64,000 nucleotides of DNA from Spongiimicrobium salis (GTDB lineage: Bacteria; Bacteroidota; Bacteroidia; Flavobacteriales; Flavobacteriaceae): positions 992,001 through 1,056,000 of the forward strand of contig NZ_JBHEQA010000002.1 in the NCBI RefSeq assembly GCF_043678055.1, read 5' to 3'. A program made the position numbers and the translations under genes. The notes beneath the pieces are model-generated. The model did no database searches and was not told the origin of the DNA. It saw nothing but the letters and a program-made list of their open reading frames with translations. Position 1 is the stretch's first letter; each line of letters starts with the position of its first letter. Shown here one piece after another: positions 8,388 through 17,883 of the stretch.

Positions 8388-11300
8388 ATGTTCACTACTA
8401 TATACACTTACGAATTAAAGCATTGGTTAAAAAAACCTATCGTTTATATTTTCTATCTGGTATTCTTTGGAATGGCACTTCTGGCCTTTGTCGGAAATTC
8501 GGGAGTTCTAGATGGAGTTTCCGCTACGGGAACGTCCGCACGTATTTTAAATTCGGAGTACGAAATTAATGGTCTGATACAGTATTTCAACAAATTCCTT
8601 CTCTTTTTACTCCCGGCTATTTTGGGGAATGCCTTCTATAAAGATTTTAGGAGAAATACCCATCACTTACTTTACAGTTTTCCTTTAACAAAAGGAGGAT
8701 ATCTCTGGGGCAAATTTTTAAGCGGATTTACCCTTATAACTTTCATAGCTTCTTCTGTAATTTTTGCCCTCATCATTGCGGCTTTCCTCCCTATATATCC
8801 CAAAGATAGTATGCTTCCGTTTCAGATCATGCGATATCTAAAGCCATTTTTTATGTATTCCTTTACCAATCTATTCTTCTACGGAATCTTTATTACGGCA
8901 CTCGTTGTGTTATTTCGAAATATTTATGCGGGTTTTATTGGTGTTATTATCTTGCTTTTTATTCAAAATATCAGCCAGAATGTCTTTGATGGAAATGGAT
9001 TCTTTATTGGACTATTTGATCCTTTAGGGAACAATACGACTAGTTTTTTAACACATGAATGGAATCTTTCCGCCAAAAATACCCGGGGTATTCCCACGTT
9101 TGGTTTGGGCATCTATAACAGGCTATTTTGGGGCGCCTTGGCCGGTATCATAGGTTTTTATACCCTCAAAATATTCTCATTTCGGTATCATGCCATTTTT
9201 TATTCACCATGGTTTCGCTCATATCAGGTGGCTAAAAAGGCTCCAGAGCAATTTCTAAAAGAAGAGTTAAACATTACATATGCCTATGGTTTTAAACAGG
9301 AACTTAAGGCCATATGGAACATCTCTAATTTTCACTTTCGTTTCATATACCGCAGCCGGATGTTCTATGTCCTCATAGTCTTGGGCTTATTTGCGGTAAG
9401 CTTTTCCATAGGACGAATTACCAATGCAGGAGAAATAGTATTGCTTCCCCTTACCAATATGGTACTGACCATTCCCGCATTCTTCTTCAGTACAATCAGT
9501 ATGCTCATTACCTTTATTTATAGCGGTATGCTCATTCACAGAGAGCTTATGGGCAACTGTAACCACTTAGTGGACGCCACTGCGGCGAGGACCTCTACTT
9601 TATACCTCTCAAAGGTATTGGCATTACTCAAAATGCAATGCATTCTATTGACCGTGATGTTAGTAGCTGGGATAGGTCTTCAGGCTTATAATGGGTATAC
9701 CAATTTTGAACTTGATCTGTATCTATCAAATCTCTTTTTTATTCAATTTTCTGGTCTTATGATATGGGCCTTCGCTTCCGTCTTCTTACATAGTTTAACA
9801 CGCAACGTTTACCTCGGTATTTTTTTGTTATTGTTGGGATGGATCGGCGTTTCGGGAGCCGAACAAATTGGAATTACATCAAAATTATTACTTTTCAATT
9901 TTGCCACACCACTGCCCTATTCTGATCTATCTGGATACAACGGAGCGCTGGTAGCTTTTTTTCTGGTGAAAGCGCACTGGTTATGCTTTAGCATTATACT
10001 CTTAATTCTGGGTTACCTATGGTATCACAGAGGGTATCTTTCTGGTTTTAAGGAGAGTCTGCTTAAAATGAAGCTTAGAATAAATTGGGCAGTGCGCATT
10101 CTAGGCGGTATGGCCCTTGTAGGTTTTATCTGTGCGGGATATGCCATTTACCAAGGAGAACAGGGCCAAATTTCTTCAAAGACAGAAGATCTTTTATTCA
10201 AAGACTTTGAACGTCGTTTTAAAAAATATCGTCATATCACGAACCAGCCCATTATTCAAAAAATCTATTTAGATGCTGCCTTATACCCCCACTCACAGGC
10301 AATGGAAATCAAAGGACATTACCAACTTTTTAATCATACGTCCAAAAATATAGATACCCTACTTATCAAAAATGGATTTCAAGAACGTACCCATTTTAGT
10401 CTGAATACCGCATATGAAATTGTAGACAAAAGTGATTTTGTTCAGTTTTATGTAGTGAAATTAAAAGAACCTTTAGCACCTAAGGATAGTATTTCCCTTA
10501 CTTTTCAACTTCAAAGTGATAGCGGCTCCTTGTTCAAAAATACTTCCAGGGTATTACATAATGGCACTTTTATTAAAAACAACGTTTTCCCCAGACTCGG
10601 TTATTTTTTGGACGACACTTTATATGAACCACATATGCCCAAAGCGAGGTACAGCAGCTATCATGGTCAAAACGCACATATGACCAGCATAGAAACCAAA
10701 ATTAGCACCAGTAGTGATCAAATAGCCATAGCACCGGGAAAACTCCTTAAATCATGGAAAGCAAATAACCGAAATCACTATCACTACAAAACAGAAAAAC
10801 CTGTTCGTAATGCTGTGAGTTTACATTCCGGAGACTTCGAACTTAAGAAAAAAAAATGGGGGCATATCGCACTTGAAATGTACTTGGACGCAAAACATAA
10901 GTTCAATGTGGATCGTATGATGAATGGCTTAAAAACTTCCCTAGCCTTTAACTCCAAATACTTTGGTCCCTTTCAATATGATGAGGCCAGAATTGTAGAA
11001 TTTCCAATGATAGAAGGTTCCTACGCTACGGCGATGGCCAATAATATACCTACTTCCGAAATGCGGTTTATTGCAAATTCTGATGTGACCAAAAATAAAG
11101 TGGATCTGTCATTTTATGTTATTGCACATGAAACAACCCACCATTGGTTTGGGAAACAATTGAGTCCGGCCAAAGCCAAAGGGGCTACGATGCTTACCGA
11201 AAGCATTTCGGAATACATTAGCCTACAACTCTATGAAGCCCAATATGGGAAGGAAAAAGCAATTCAATTTCTTCGAAAACAACAAGAGCGTTATTGGGAA

Positions 11301-11876
11301 GGCAGTCTACGGGAAAATACAACAGAACCTCCATTATACTTAGCATTGCCCAGTCAACAATATATTACTTATGGAAAAGGGGCTATTGCCTTTAATGCGC
11401 TGGGAAATCGTATTGGACATCACAAGTTGCTGGACATCTTAGGTGCATTTCTAAATCAATATCGCTATCAAATGGCGCCCTACCCTACAACAACAGATTT
11501 TTTACTTTTTCTTAAAGAGCGGATATCTCCCTCCCATTGGCAATTGGTCCAGGACTATTTTGAAAGGGTCACCCTTTTTGAAACACAAATCATAGGAGCC
11601 GAAATGGGTTTTAAGGATGGAACTCATCAAGTGACTGTAGCTATTAGGGCTTCCAAGAAAATCAAAGGTCAAAAAAAAGCCAAGCCCCTACAGCAAGACA
11701 TAGAACTTGGTTTCTATACTAAGAAAGGGAAATGTATTCGTTTGGAAACCTTTAGTCCAGAGACCATTGAAGTCCGAAAACAATTTACATTAACAGAAAA
11801 ACCCTATCTTATCGTAGTAGATCCTCATCTGCTATTGCTGGAAAAGGACACACAGGACAATCGTTATAATTTTTAA
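8388..11876 (+). CDS. ABC-2 type permease fused to an M1-family peptidase domain
   Basis: 1162 residues. Residues 1-585 hold two blocks of about six transmembrane helices, as in two ABC-2 permease halves. After the last helix (about 565-590) a ~570-residue extracytoplasmic region follows. It carries the gluzincin motif HETTHHWFG (HEXXH, His about 914) and the downstream TESISEY, giving the third zinc ligand Glu 18 residues on. The usual M1 exopeptidase motif GXMEN is not seen; the equivalent place reads FPMIEGSYATAMAN. The domain may therefore be an altered-specificity or binding-only peptidase. The fused form is known in Bacteroidota annotation as ABC transporter permease/M1 family aminopeptidase. 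It is operonic with the ATPase upstream and the serine hydrolase 12 bp downstream. Confidence 0.93.
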   Translation: MFTTIYTYELKHWLKKPIVYIFYLVFFGMALLAFVGNSGVLDGVSATGTSARILNSEYEINGLIQYFNKFLLFLLPAILGNAFYKDFRRNTHHLLYSFPLTKGGYLWGKFLSGFTLITFIASSVIFALIIAAFLPIYPKDSMLPFQIMRYLKPFFMYSFTNLFFYGIFITALVVLFRNIYAGFIGVIILLFIQNISQNVFDGNGFFIGLFDPLGNNTTSFLTHEWNLSAKNTRGIPTFGLGIYNRLFWGALAGIIGFYTLKIFSFRYHAIFYSPWFRSYQVAKKAPEQFLKEELNITYAYGFKQELKAIWNISNFHFRFIYRSRMFYVLIVLGLFAVSFSIGRITNAGEIVLLPLTNMVLTIPAFFFSTISMLITFIYSGMLIHRELMGNCNHLVDATAARTSTLYLSKVLALLKMQCILLTVMLVAGIGLQAYNGYTNFELDLYLSNLFFIQFSGLMIWAFASVFLHSLTRNVYLGIFLLLLGWIGVSGAEQIGITSKLLLFNFATPLPYSDLSGYNGALVAFFLVKAHWLCFSIILLILGYLWYHRGYLSGFKESLLKMKLRINWAVRILGGMALVGFICAGYAIYQGEQGQISSKTEDLLFKDFERRFKKYRHITNQPIIQKIYLDAALYPHSQAMEIKGHYQLFNHTSKNIDTLLIKNGFQERTHFSLNTAYEIVDKSDFVQFYVVKLKEPLAPKDSISLTFQLQSDSGSLFKNTSRVLHNGTFIKNNVFPRLGYFLDDTLYEPHMPKARYSSYHGQNAHMTSIETKISTSSDQIAIAPGKLLKSWKANNRNHYHYKTEKPVRNAVSLHSGDFELKKKKWGHIALEMYLDAKHKFNVDRMMNGLKTSLAFNSKYFGPFQYDEARIVEFPMIEGSYATAMANNIPTSEMRFIANSDVTKNKVDLSFYVIAHETTHHWFGKQLSPAKAKGATMLTESISEYISLQLYEAQYGKEKAIQFLRKQQERYWEGSLRENTTEPPLYLALPSQQYITYGKGAIAFNALGNRIGHHKLLDILGAFLNQYRYQMAPYPTTTDFLLFLKERISPSHWQLVQDYFERVTLFETQIIGAEMGFKDGTHQVTVAIRASKKIKGQKKAKPLQQDIELGFYTKKGKCIRLETFSPETIEVRKQFTLTEKPYLIVVDPHLLLLEKDTQDNRYNF

Positions 11877-11887
11877 AAACAAGGACC

Positions 11888-13141
11888 ATGAAGTACATTA
11901 AAGCTCTATGTTTCAGTATTTTTATTCTGGAATCCTGTTTTGGACAAACACTGGTAAAAATTGAATCGCCCGCTAGTGTAGGGATATCGGCCAAATGCTT
12001 GCAGTTAGTGCAGGACAGTCTTCGCACCTATGTGGACAATGGCAATTTAGCTGGGATACAAACAGCCCTCATTAAAGATCAAAAACTCATCTATTTTGAC
12101 AACTATGGTTATGCATCCCTTGCCCATCAAAGAAAAGTGGACGAGCATAGTCTTTTTCGTATTTTTTCCATGACAAAACCTATTGTTTCTGTTGCACTAA
12201 TGCAATTGTACGAAGCGGGTAAATTTGATTTAAACGATCCATTGTCCAAGTTTTTACCTGAATTTAAACAAATGCAAGTCTATAATGCCCAAGGAAAGCT
12301 TGTCCCAAGCAAGAGGCCTATTCGTATTATTGATCTATTGCGGCATTCTTCTGGAGTGGGTTATGGCAACAGTCAAAACCAGGCACTAAATAGGTTATAC
12401 CAAAAGGCGAATCCGCGTTCTGCATCAAGTTTAAAGGAGATGATTAACATCTTAAGTACTTTACCATTGGCCTTTGAGCCCGGTACCAATTGGGAATACG
12501 GCTATTCCACAGATATCTGCGGCTATCTAATAGAAGTACTGTCTGGAATGCGTTTAGATGAATATCTTCAAAAAAATATCTTTGGCCCTTTAGCCATGAA
12601 CAGTACTTTTTTTAGGGTTCCCAAAGCCCGATTAGACGATTTCACGGTGGGTTATGGCTATGAAAACGGACAGCTAGTGGTGGTCGATGATCCATTGAAA
12701 AGCAGATTTACAAGGGAAATTACGATTCTTTCCGGAGGCGGTGGATTGGTATCGACAACGCTGGATTATATCAATTTTTGCAAAATGCTGCTGAACAAGG
12801 GTTCATTTAATGGAAAACAGCTCATTGCCCCAGAGACGCTGTCCTTAATGACAAAAGACCATACAAGACCCATATTGGAATATCGCAAACAATTGGGTTT
12901 TATTCCCGGGGAAACAGGTTTTGGTCTTGGTTTCTCCATTCGCAGTCGTAAAAAAGATGATGATCGGGGTATTTATGGCTGGGGAGGAGCCGTTGGTACG
13001 TACTTCCGAATTGATCCGGAAAAAGGAGCCGCCTATATTATGATGATACAACGTGCCCCATATCGGGATTTAGGCTTGCGCAATGTGTTTCAAAATCTAA
13101 TCCAAAATGCGTTGGATTCATGTCATAAAATGGTTCACTAA
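11888..13141 (+). CDS. Secreted serine hydrolase, class C beta-lactamase/PBP-like family
   Basis: 417 residues with a signal peptide (MKYIKALCFSIFILESCFGQ). The nucleophile motif FSMTK gives Ser94 and Lys97 (SxxK). A Tyr motif appears in WEYGYSTD, where the canonical YxN is YST. A GWGGAVGT element stands where KTG/HxG is expected. HSSGVGYG is the usual loop after the LLRHSSG segment. The family (Beta-lactamase, PF00144) includes esterases, D-aminopeptidases and carboxypeptidases; true penicillin hydrolysis is not implied. Last gene of the ABC operon, so it may process the same extracellular peptides or cell-wall material as the M1 domain. Confidence 0.92.
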   Translation: MKYIKALCFSIFILESCFGQTLVKIESPASVGISAKCLQLVQDSLRTYVDNGNLAGIQTALIKDQKLIYFDNYGYASLAHQRKVDEHSLFRIFSMTKPIVSVALMQLYEAGKFDLNDPLSKFLPEFKQMQVYNAQGKLVPSKRPIRIIDLLRHSSGVGYGNSQNQALNRLYQKANPRSASSLKEMINILSTLPLAFEPGTNWEYGYSTDICGYLIEVLSGMRLDEYLQKNIFGPLAMNSTFFRVPKARLDDFTVGYGYENGQLVVVDDPLKSRFTREITILSGGGGLVSTTLDYINFCKMLLNKGSFNGKQLIAPETLSLMTKDHTRPILEYRKQLGFIPGETGFGLGFSIRSRKKDDDRGIYGWGGAVGTYFRIDPEKGAAYIMMIQRAPYRDLGLRNVFQNLIQNALDSCHKMVH

Positions 13142-13231
13142 GGTTATATTCTGAAACTATTAGGTTTATCAAAGTTGAACGAAGTTTCTATCGTAAAAGC
13201 GAAAAACCCAATCAGTTTTCAAGATTCTTTC

Positions 13232-13609
13232 CTAACCAATCTTCTTTTTGTATTCTTCTAGTTCCCTAAATTTCTTGAAGGCATTATAGATCCATTGTTT
13301 CTCCTCTTGACTAAATTTTTTCGCTTCAAACCAATCATGGGCTTCAATCTTTTCATTTTCGATTTGCGCATTGCGTATGGCCTGTAAAGAGACCAAATGC
13401 CAGTGTACCCCTTTTTTTCGGGATACAGAATAGCCAACACTCTCCATAATATACGACACCTTAGGCTGATTGATCAATCGTGTTCCATTTTTAAGTATGG
13501 CCAAGGTCTTGGTAAGTCCAACGACTTCTGAAAAGGAGTACCGGGCAAAATCGGTAAATCCATTTTGTGTTACATTATATACTTTATCACCAACTTTGAG
13601 TTCCCGCAT
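13232..13609 (-). CDS. Conserved-looking hypothetical protein, 125 residues
   Basis: Begins MRELKVGDKVYNVTQNGF at a clear ATG. The first ~50 residues form short beta strands around a VGDKVY...VVGLTKTLAILKNG pattern that resembles small SH3/KOW-like barrels. The C-terminal half is charged and helical (EKIEAHDWFEAKKFSQEEKQ). No signal peptide or membrane segment. It stands alone, convergent with the serine hydrolase gene. I do not recognise a family, and no function is proposed. Confidence 0.75.
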   Translation of the reverse strand: MRELKVGDKVYNVTQNGFTDFARYSFSEVVGLTKTLAILKNGTRLINQPKVSYIMESVGYSVSRKKGVHWHLVSLQAIRNAQIENEKIEAHDWFEAKKFSQEEKQWIYNAFKKFRELEEYKKKIG

Positions 13610-13836
13610 ATTTATCCTAAAAAATTACAAAAATAAAAGTAGCGTTCCTCCAAGAGGTCTTTCTCTTCAATTAATTATTAACAAAATTAAAATCCAAACA
13701 CCCAGGCGGAACGCAGACCAATAAACGCCTGCTTTCGCTCCACTTTACAATCCTGACCAATGTCATTCTTAGCCTCCAAAGCATGGTTTATCTTGCCATG
13801 ACATCACAAATCGTATAAACACCTGCTCATTACTGT

Positions 13837-15222
13837 ATGAATTGGACTGTATTTCTTCTCATCCTCTATGTTGTATTGGCCATAGTAGTCGTATTTGGGC
13901 TATTGATCAATGGAGTGCGCCCCTCTAAAACCCTCGCCTGGTTGCTCGCAATTTTTACGATTCCCATTGGTGGCATTCTCTTTTATCTGCTCTTAGGAAG
14001 AAATCGGCGAAAAAATAGGTTATTAAAAAACAGAACCTATCTCAATACGGCAACATTGGCAGCACCCTTATGCACTGAATATGGCAAATTGCAGCAATTG
14101 ATCTTAAAAAACTGTCATTTTCCTCCCACCTACAATAATGACCTTAAGATATTAAAAGACGGAAAAACTACATTCGAAAGCATTTTTGATGCCTTAGAGA
14201 CTGCACAATCCTATATTTATATTCAGTATTACATTTTTGAAGAAGGCGAATTGGCAAATCGCCTATTGCGCGTATTTCGGGAAAAAATTGCCCATGGGGT
14301 CCAAGTTAAAATGATTTACGACAGTATTGGAAGTTATTCTTTGAGCAAAAAATACCTCAAGGAATTAAGAAAGATGGGCGTACAGGTCTTTCCTTTTTTA
14401 CCCTTCCGATTTGGCCGCTTTTTGTCTTCTCTGAACAATAGAAATCACCGAAAAATTATCGTCATAGATGGTATTATAGGTTTTACTGGAGGAATCAATA
14501 TTTCTGATAAATACCTAAAAGGAGATCCAAATCTAGGGCATTGGCACGATCGTCATTTGGAAATTGAAGGAGAGGCCGTTGAACAATTGGAGACTACTTT
14601 TATTCTGGATTGGAACTTGGTATCCGAACAGAAGCTTAGTTTTTCCAAACGAAAGACACATCCCCTGTATGGAGATGCCACCGTGCAGATCGCATCCAGC
14701 GGACCCGAGGACGACTTTCCCACTATAGAACAAGTCTATTTTTCCATTATCAACAATGCCAAAAGCTATCTTTATATCATTAACCCCTACATCATTCCCG
14801 GTCCAGAAATCCTGCAAGCACTACAAACAGCATCCCTCAGTGGTGTTGATATACGAATTTCTATCTCTCCACAAAGCGATAGTACTATTGTAGGATGGAG
14901 TGTTCAATCCTATTTTGAACCTTTACTAAAGGCCGGAGTCCGAATTTTTCTATTTCCCCATGGTTTTTTACATAGCAAAATTATGATTAGTGATGACAGG
15001 ATAAGCGCTATTGGAACAGCCAATATTGATATTCGTAGTTTTGAGCATAATTATGAAGTCAATGCCATTGTTTACGATGAAGCCACTACCATAGAATTAA
15101 AAGAAGATTTCCTTGCAGACTGTATCATCAGTAGAGAACTCTTATATGCTGAGCACAAGAAAAGAGCACTGACCACAAAACTAAAGGAGGGTTTTGCCAA
15201 AATCCTTAGTCCGGTACTCTAA
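13837..15222 (+). CDS. cls: Cardiolipin synthase (phospholipase D superfamily)
   Basis: 461 residues. Two N-terminal transmembrane helices (about 5-30 and 35-55) are followed by two PLD domains with HxKx4D motifs: NRNHRKIIVIDGIIGFTGG and FLHSKIMISDDRISAIGTAN. This is the standard layout of bacterial Cls enzymes, which condense two phosphatidylglycerols into cardiolipin at the inner membrane. The length is typical (480 or so). The last 4 bp overlap the stop of the convergent lipoprotein gene. Confidence 0.94.
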   Translation: MNWTVFLLILYVVLAIVVVFGLLINGVRPSKTLAWLLAIFTIPIGGILFYLLLGRNRRKNRLLKNRTYLNTATLAAPLCTEYGKLQQLILKNCHFPPTYNNDLKILKDGKTTFESIFDALETAQSYIYIQYYIFEEGELANRLLRVFREKIAHGVQVKMIYDSIGSYSLSKKYLKELRKMGVQVFPFLPFRFGRFLSSLNNRNHRKIIVIDGIIGFTGGINISDKYLKGDPNLGHWHDRHLEIEGEAVEQLETTFILDWNLVSEQKLSFSKRKTHPLYGDATVQIASSGPEDDFPTIEQVYFSIINNAKSYLYIINPYIIPGPEILQALQTASLSGVDIRISISPQSDSTIVGWSVQSYFEPLLKAGVRIFLFPHGFLHSKIMISDDRISAIGTANIDIRSFEHNYEVNAIVYDEATTIELKEDFLADCIISRELLYAEHKKRALTTKLKEGFAKILSPVL

Positions 15223-15902
15223 ATACTGCTTTTTATTGCATTTGGTTTGGTTTTCAATCCCTCCGGGTTTCTAAGAATAAGGTCCTGGGATTCCAAGGAT
15301 AGGACAATGAGTTTCACGTATTCCTGAACTGTTTTTGAGATGTTTTTGGGGTCTGTAATATGAATGACCCCTCTCCATATCAACTCCCGCTCCTTATCCA
15401 TACATATACAGTATAAGGAAACTTCGGTATGGTATACCATAAATTGGTCATAATAGTCTGCTTCGTAATATCCCCCTTGATGGTACGAATAGTCTTCAGA
15501 GAACGTATCATAGAGTTTATCCAACATACTCATTTTTTCCCGAAAAGATTTTTTGGTTTCAGAGCCAATGACCTTCGTAAACAAGATTGCATCAAAATCT
15601 TTGGACAAAAGCTGTTTTTCAACATCATCTATCTCTTCTTCCGATTTTTCGGAGCTTGTAAATTTCACATCAAAAACATCCAAGCTCCGTACAGCTTCTA
15701 CATTCCGTTTCCCAAACTCTTTTTGCAACTTTGTTTCAAACATTTCTCGTGCGGTAGTATCCTTAGTCATTCCTACCAGAAGTACTTTTTCAGCGTGGAA
15801 TAGTACATGTTCTGGGTTTTTCCAGGTACTGACCAATTGAGTAGACCCACAACTTTGTATTATCAATGCGCCTACAAGGATTAGCATATGTTTTTTCATC
15901 AT
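15219..15902 (-). CDS. Hypothetical lipoprotein
   Basis: 227 residues from the ATG at 15902; a longer frame to 15983 would put 27 residues before the signal peptide and is rejected. The sequence MMKKHMLILVGALIIQSCGS is a lipoprotein signal with lipobox IIQSC. The mature part begins STQLVSTWKNP. It continues with alternating strands and helices (AEKVLLVGMTKDTTAREMFE, then KDFDAILFTKVIG), reminiscent of small periplasmic alpha/beta lipoproteins. Tyr-rich segment YSYHQGGYYEADYYDQF around 155. Function unknown. It follows the stress-protein block on the same strand but has no recognisable copy of the block's operator. Confidence 0.8.
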   Translation of the reverse strand: MMKKHMLILVGALIIQSCGSTQLVSTWKNPEHVLFHAEKVLLVGMTKDTTAREMFETKLQKEFGKRNVEAVRSLDVFDVKFTSSEKSEEEIDDVEKQLLSKDFDAILFTKVIGSETKKSFREKMSMLDKLYDTFSEDYSYHQGGYYEADYYDQFMVYHTEVSLYCICMDKERELIWRGVIHITDPKNISKTVQEYVKLIVLSLESQDLILRNPEGLKTKPNAIKSSI

Positions 15903-16055
15903 CTTTATATCAAAAAAATTATACAAAACAGTACGAAGCAAAAGGCCCTTGCAGCACCTTGTCCGTTCTCTTTTCGCTATCAAGCCACATCAAACAGCTA
16001 CGAGTTTGCGCAATACGATGCACTAAACTTGTTTTTCAAGCTTTTTTAAGGGTTT

Positions 16056-16484
16056 CTATGATTTCCGTTTTCTTAATATACCACTGGCATACGAAAATAT
16101 TTCTGCTTTCAGATTTTGAAAATCGGTTATACAATCTACAGTATCCGCAGTCAATATTTCATGTTTTTTATTGTAATTGGCACAACAGGCTTCAGTGGTA
16201 CATTCCAATATCCCGCCTAAGTCATTTTCGTGTTTGGCAATACGTTCCTGAATTACTTTTTTTTGGGCATGAACCTGTTTTAAACGCTCTTGATATTCCT
16301 GCAAACGCTCAAATAGATTCGGCGTATCGGGTTCAAAAACATACGAGTTCAGCAATCTGTCAATGAAATTCAATTCATCTTCCATAAGCTGAAGATTGGA
16401 CTTCCACTGCTGTGATTCCCAATGTAAGGATTCAAAGGTTTTATCGATTTTATTTTCCGAGGGTGTAAGCTTATAGGTATTCAT
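16056..16484 (-). CDS. Hypothetical helical protein in the stress regulon
   Basis: 142 residues from the ATG at 16484, preceded by a purine-rich AAAGGAAAA; a longer frame to 16538 would overlap the operator and is rejected. Mostly alpha-helical and charged, with coiled-coil stretches (ESLHWESQQWKSNLQLMEDE and LQEYQERLKQVHAQKKVIQE) and a CTTEACC Cys cluster near residue 105. No family recognised. Expressed from its own copy of the regulon unit (16502-16544), which suggests a cytoplasmic stress or dormancy role. Confidence 0.72.
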   Translation of the reverse strand: MNTYKLTPSENKIDKTFESLHWESQQWKSNLQLMEDELNFIDRLLNSYVFEPDTPNLFERLQEYQERLKQVHAQKKVIQERIAKHENDLGGILECTTEACCANYNKKHEILTADTVDCITDFQNLKAEIFSYASGILRKRKS

Positions 16485-16501
16485 ATTTTTTTCCTTTATC
16501 C

Positions 16502-16544
16502 CTAAGATAACCCGATGCATCTGGCTATAAAATGACAAAAATCA
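16502..16544 (-). promoter_or_regulatory. Regulon unit 1: operator TGACAAAAATCA plus -7 box
   Basis: Dyad TGACA-AA-AATCA at 16533-16544. The -7 box at 16502-16509 reads TATCTTAG on the minus strand (7 of 8 to TAnnTTTG). Centre-to-centre distance 33 bp. It drives the gene starting at 16484. The operator overlaps the end of the upstream gene. Confidence 0.6.
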
Positions 16545-16955
16545 GGAATTACTTTTTTCAAAAAACTTTCGCACTAAAGCTTTTACCTGATTATCGGTCA
16601 TGCTATCTGCCTTGACCACAGCGACTACTTTTTCAGCAATATGTTTGTGACTGGCCCAAAGTTGGTCCCTAAATTTTTCATTGGTCTCTGCGGGACCAAA
16701 TAATGCTATGGCTTGGGCTTCATTCAATTGATCTGCCAAGTTTTGAAAATAGGAACGCAACTGGTGTTTTTCCCGTTCAAGATAACGCCTGTCGTGAATC
16801 ACATCCTGAGGTCCCCATCTGGTCTTGGACCGGGACCCCCCTTTGGGGTTAAAAAAATCTACCTTGGAATACAAGGTCTCAAAGCTTTCCGATTCTCCTG
16901 TTAATCGTACAATGTGTGCTTTTTCTTTATCTAACCAAATACCAACATTTTTCAT
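16542..16955 (-). CDS. Small eRF1/Pelota domain-like protein (tentative)
   Basis: 137 residues from the ATG at 16955; a TTG at 16964 is not preferred. The N-terminus NVGIWLDKEKAHIVRL resembles the small proteins annotated as 'translational machinery protein', which start with a VVWIDHxEA pattern. The segment AIALFGPAETNEKF matches the GPAE loop of eRF1 domain-3-like folds. On that basis a ribosome-linked role is possible, but this is inference from short motifs. It starts 15 bp after the stop of the upstream universal stress protein gene, so it is cotranscribed with it. Confidence 0.75.
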   Translation of the reverse strand: MKNVGIWLDKEKAHIVRLTGESESFETLYSKVDFFNPKGGSRSKTRWGPQDVIHDRRYLEREKHQLRSYFQNLADQLNEAQAIALFGPAETNEKFRDQLWASHKHIAEKVVAVVKADSMTDNQVKALVRKFFEKSNS

Positions 16956-16970
16956 AGAATACAATTTTAA

Positions 16971-17819
16971 TTAGGTCTTATCATTCAATACAAAAACAGG
17001 AATCTTCGCCTCATATCCCATTTCCTTCACCAAGGGGTTGGACAAAATGCTACCAAAAAATAAATGTTTCTTATTTACAAATGCGATCATATCACTTTTG
17101 CGAATTTCCAAAAACATGTATATTCCTTGATGTACCTTAATGCCCTCTAACCGATGATGCTCATAGGGATAGGCGCCTAGGATATCTTCCAATAATTTTT
17201 TCTTTCTTTTCTGTGATGGAGTCAAAGATGATTTCTGTTCAATATGCAGAATGTGAATAGTGGCCCCATACATATCTACAATTTCTAAAAGATGCTGTAA
17301 TTCCCTCCGTTTAAAATCCGTTTTATAGTTTGTTGGGAAAACAATTTCTTGAGGAGATGTAAATCGATATTCCTCGGGAATCGCCAATACAGGGCATTCT
17401 GTGATTTTCTCCATGGCCATCACTGTATTTGTTCCGAAAATCACCGCCTTGGCCCCTGTAGCCCCTTTGGTTCCCATAATAACAATATCAATATCTTTTT
17501 CGGCAATAATGCCTTTCATGGCATCCAAGAGGGAATTATAAGAGGAAACGGTATGATACTCATGTCTTTGGTTTTTAGGGCGTAAACTCAGGATATCCAT
17601 AAGACGGGAAAAACCATCGGCAGATTCTTGCTTTGCTGCTTCATAGGCGTTGTCTCCAGGCTCTGGCACCATCATATTATCCAGACTGTACACCTTCACC
17701 TGATATACATTTAAAAAGTAAAATTCGCAATTGCGCCTAAGGTATAGGTCCAATCCAAAGCGAATGGCATTGAGCGCATTTTTGGAAAAATCAGTTGGAA
17801 TCAAGACTCTTTTTTTCAT
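16971..17819 (-). CDS. Universal stress protein, tandem UspA domains (USP 1 of 7)
   Basis: 282 residues, two UspA domains. It starts MKKRVLIPTDFSKNALNAIR. The first domain ends with the ATP-binding motif G-x2-G-x9-G-(S/T) in MGTKGATGAKAVIFGTNTVM; the second domain (about 155-280) starts EIVFPTNYKTDFKR and lacks the motif. Cytoplasmic, no membrane segments. UspA proteins bind ATP and support survival in stasis, hypoxia or oxidative stress. It is the first gene of a transcript with the eRF1-like gene and is preceded by regulon unit 2 (17841-17883). Confidence 0.93.
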   Translation of the reverse strand: MKKRVLIPTDFSKNALNAIRFGLDLYLRRNCEFYFLNVYQVKVYSLDNMMVPEPGDNAYEAAKQESADGFSRLMDILSLRPKNQRHEYHTVSSYNSLLDAMKGIIAEKDIDIVIMGTKGATGAKAVIFGTNTVMAMEKITECPVLAIPEEYRFTSPQEIVFPTNYKTDFKRRELQHLLEIVDMYGATIHILHIEQKSSLTPSQKRKKKLLEDILGAYPYEHHRLEGIKVHQGIYMFLEIRKSDMIAFVNKKHLFFGSILSNPLVKEMGYEAKIPVFVLNDKT

Positions 17820-17840
17820 GAATGATTTTTAAATTCTGTA

Positions 17841-17883
17841 TAAATCTACTAGAGCTTCTTTGATACCGAAATGATATTTATCA
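17841..17883 (-). promoter_or_regulatory. Regulon unit 2: operator TGATATTTATCA plus -7 box
   Basis: Dyad TGATA-TT-TATCA at 17872-17883. The -7 box at 17841-17848 is TAGATTTA on the minus strand (7 of 8). Centre spacing 33 bp. The universal stress protein start is 22 bp downstream, at 17819. The operator's last three bases are the stop codon of the upstream gene. Confidence 0.75.

Noticed and set aside
16026..16048. CTTG-TTTTT-CAAG hairpin with T6 between the lipoprotein and the 142-residue gene
   Set aside because: The stem is only 4 bp, and the T-run is on the strand without an upstream gene, so it cannot be the terminator of the minus-strand transcript.
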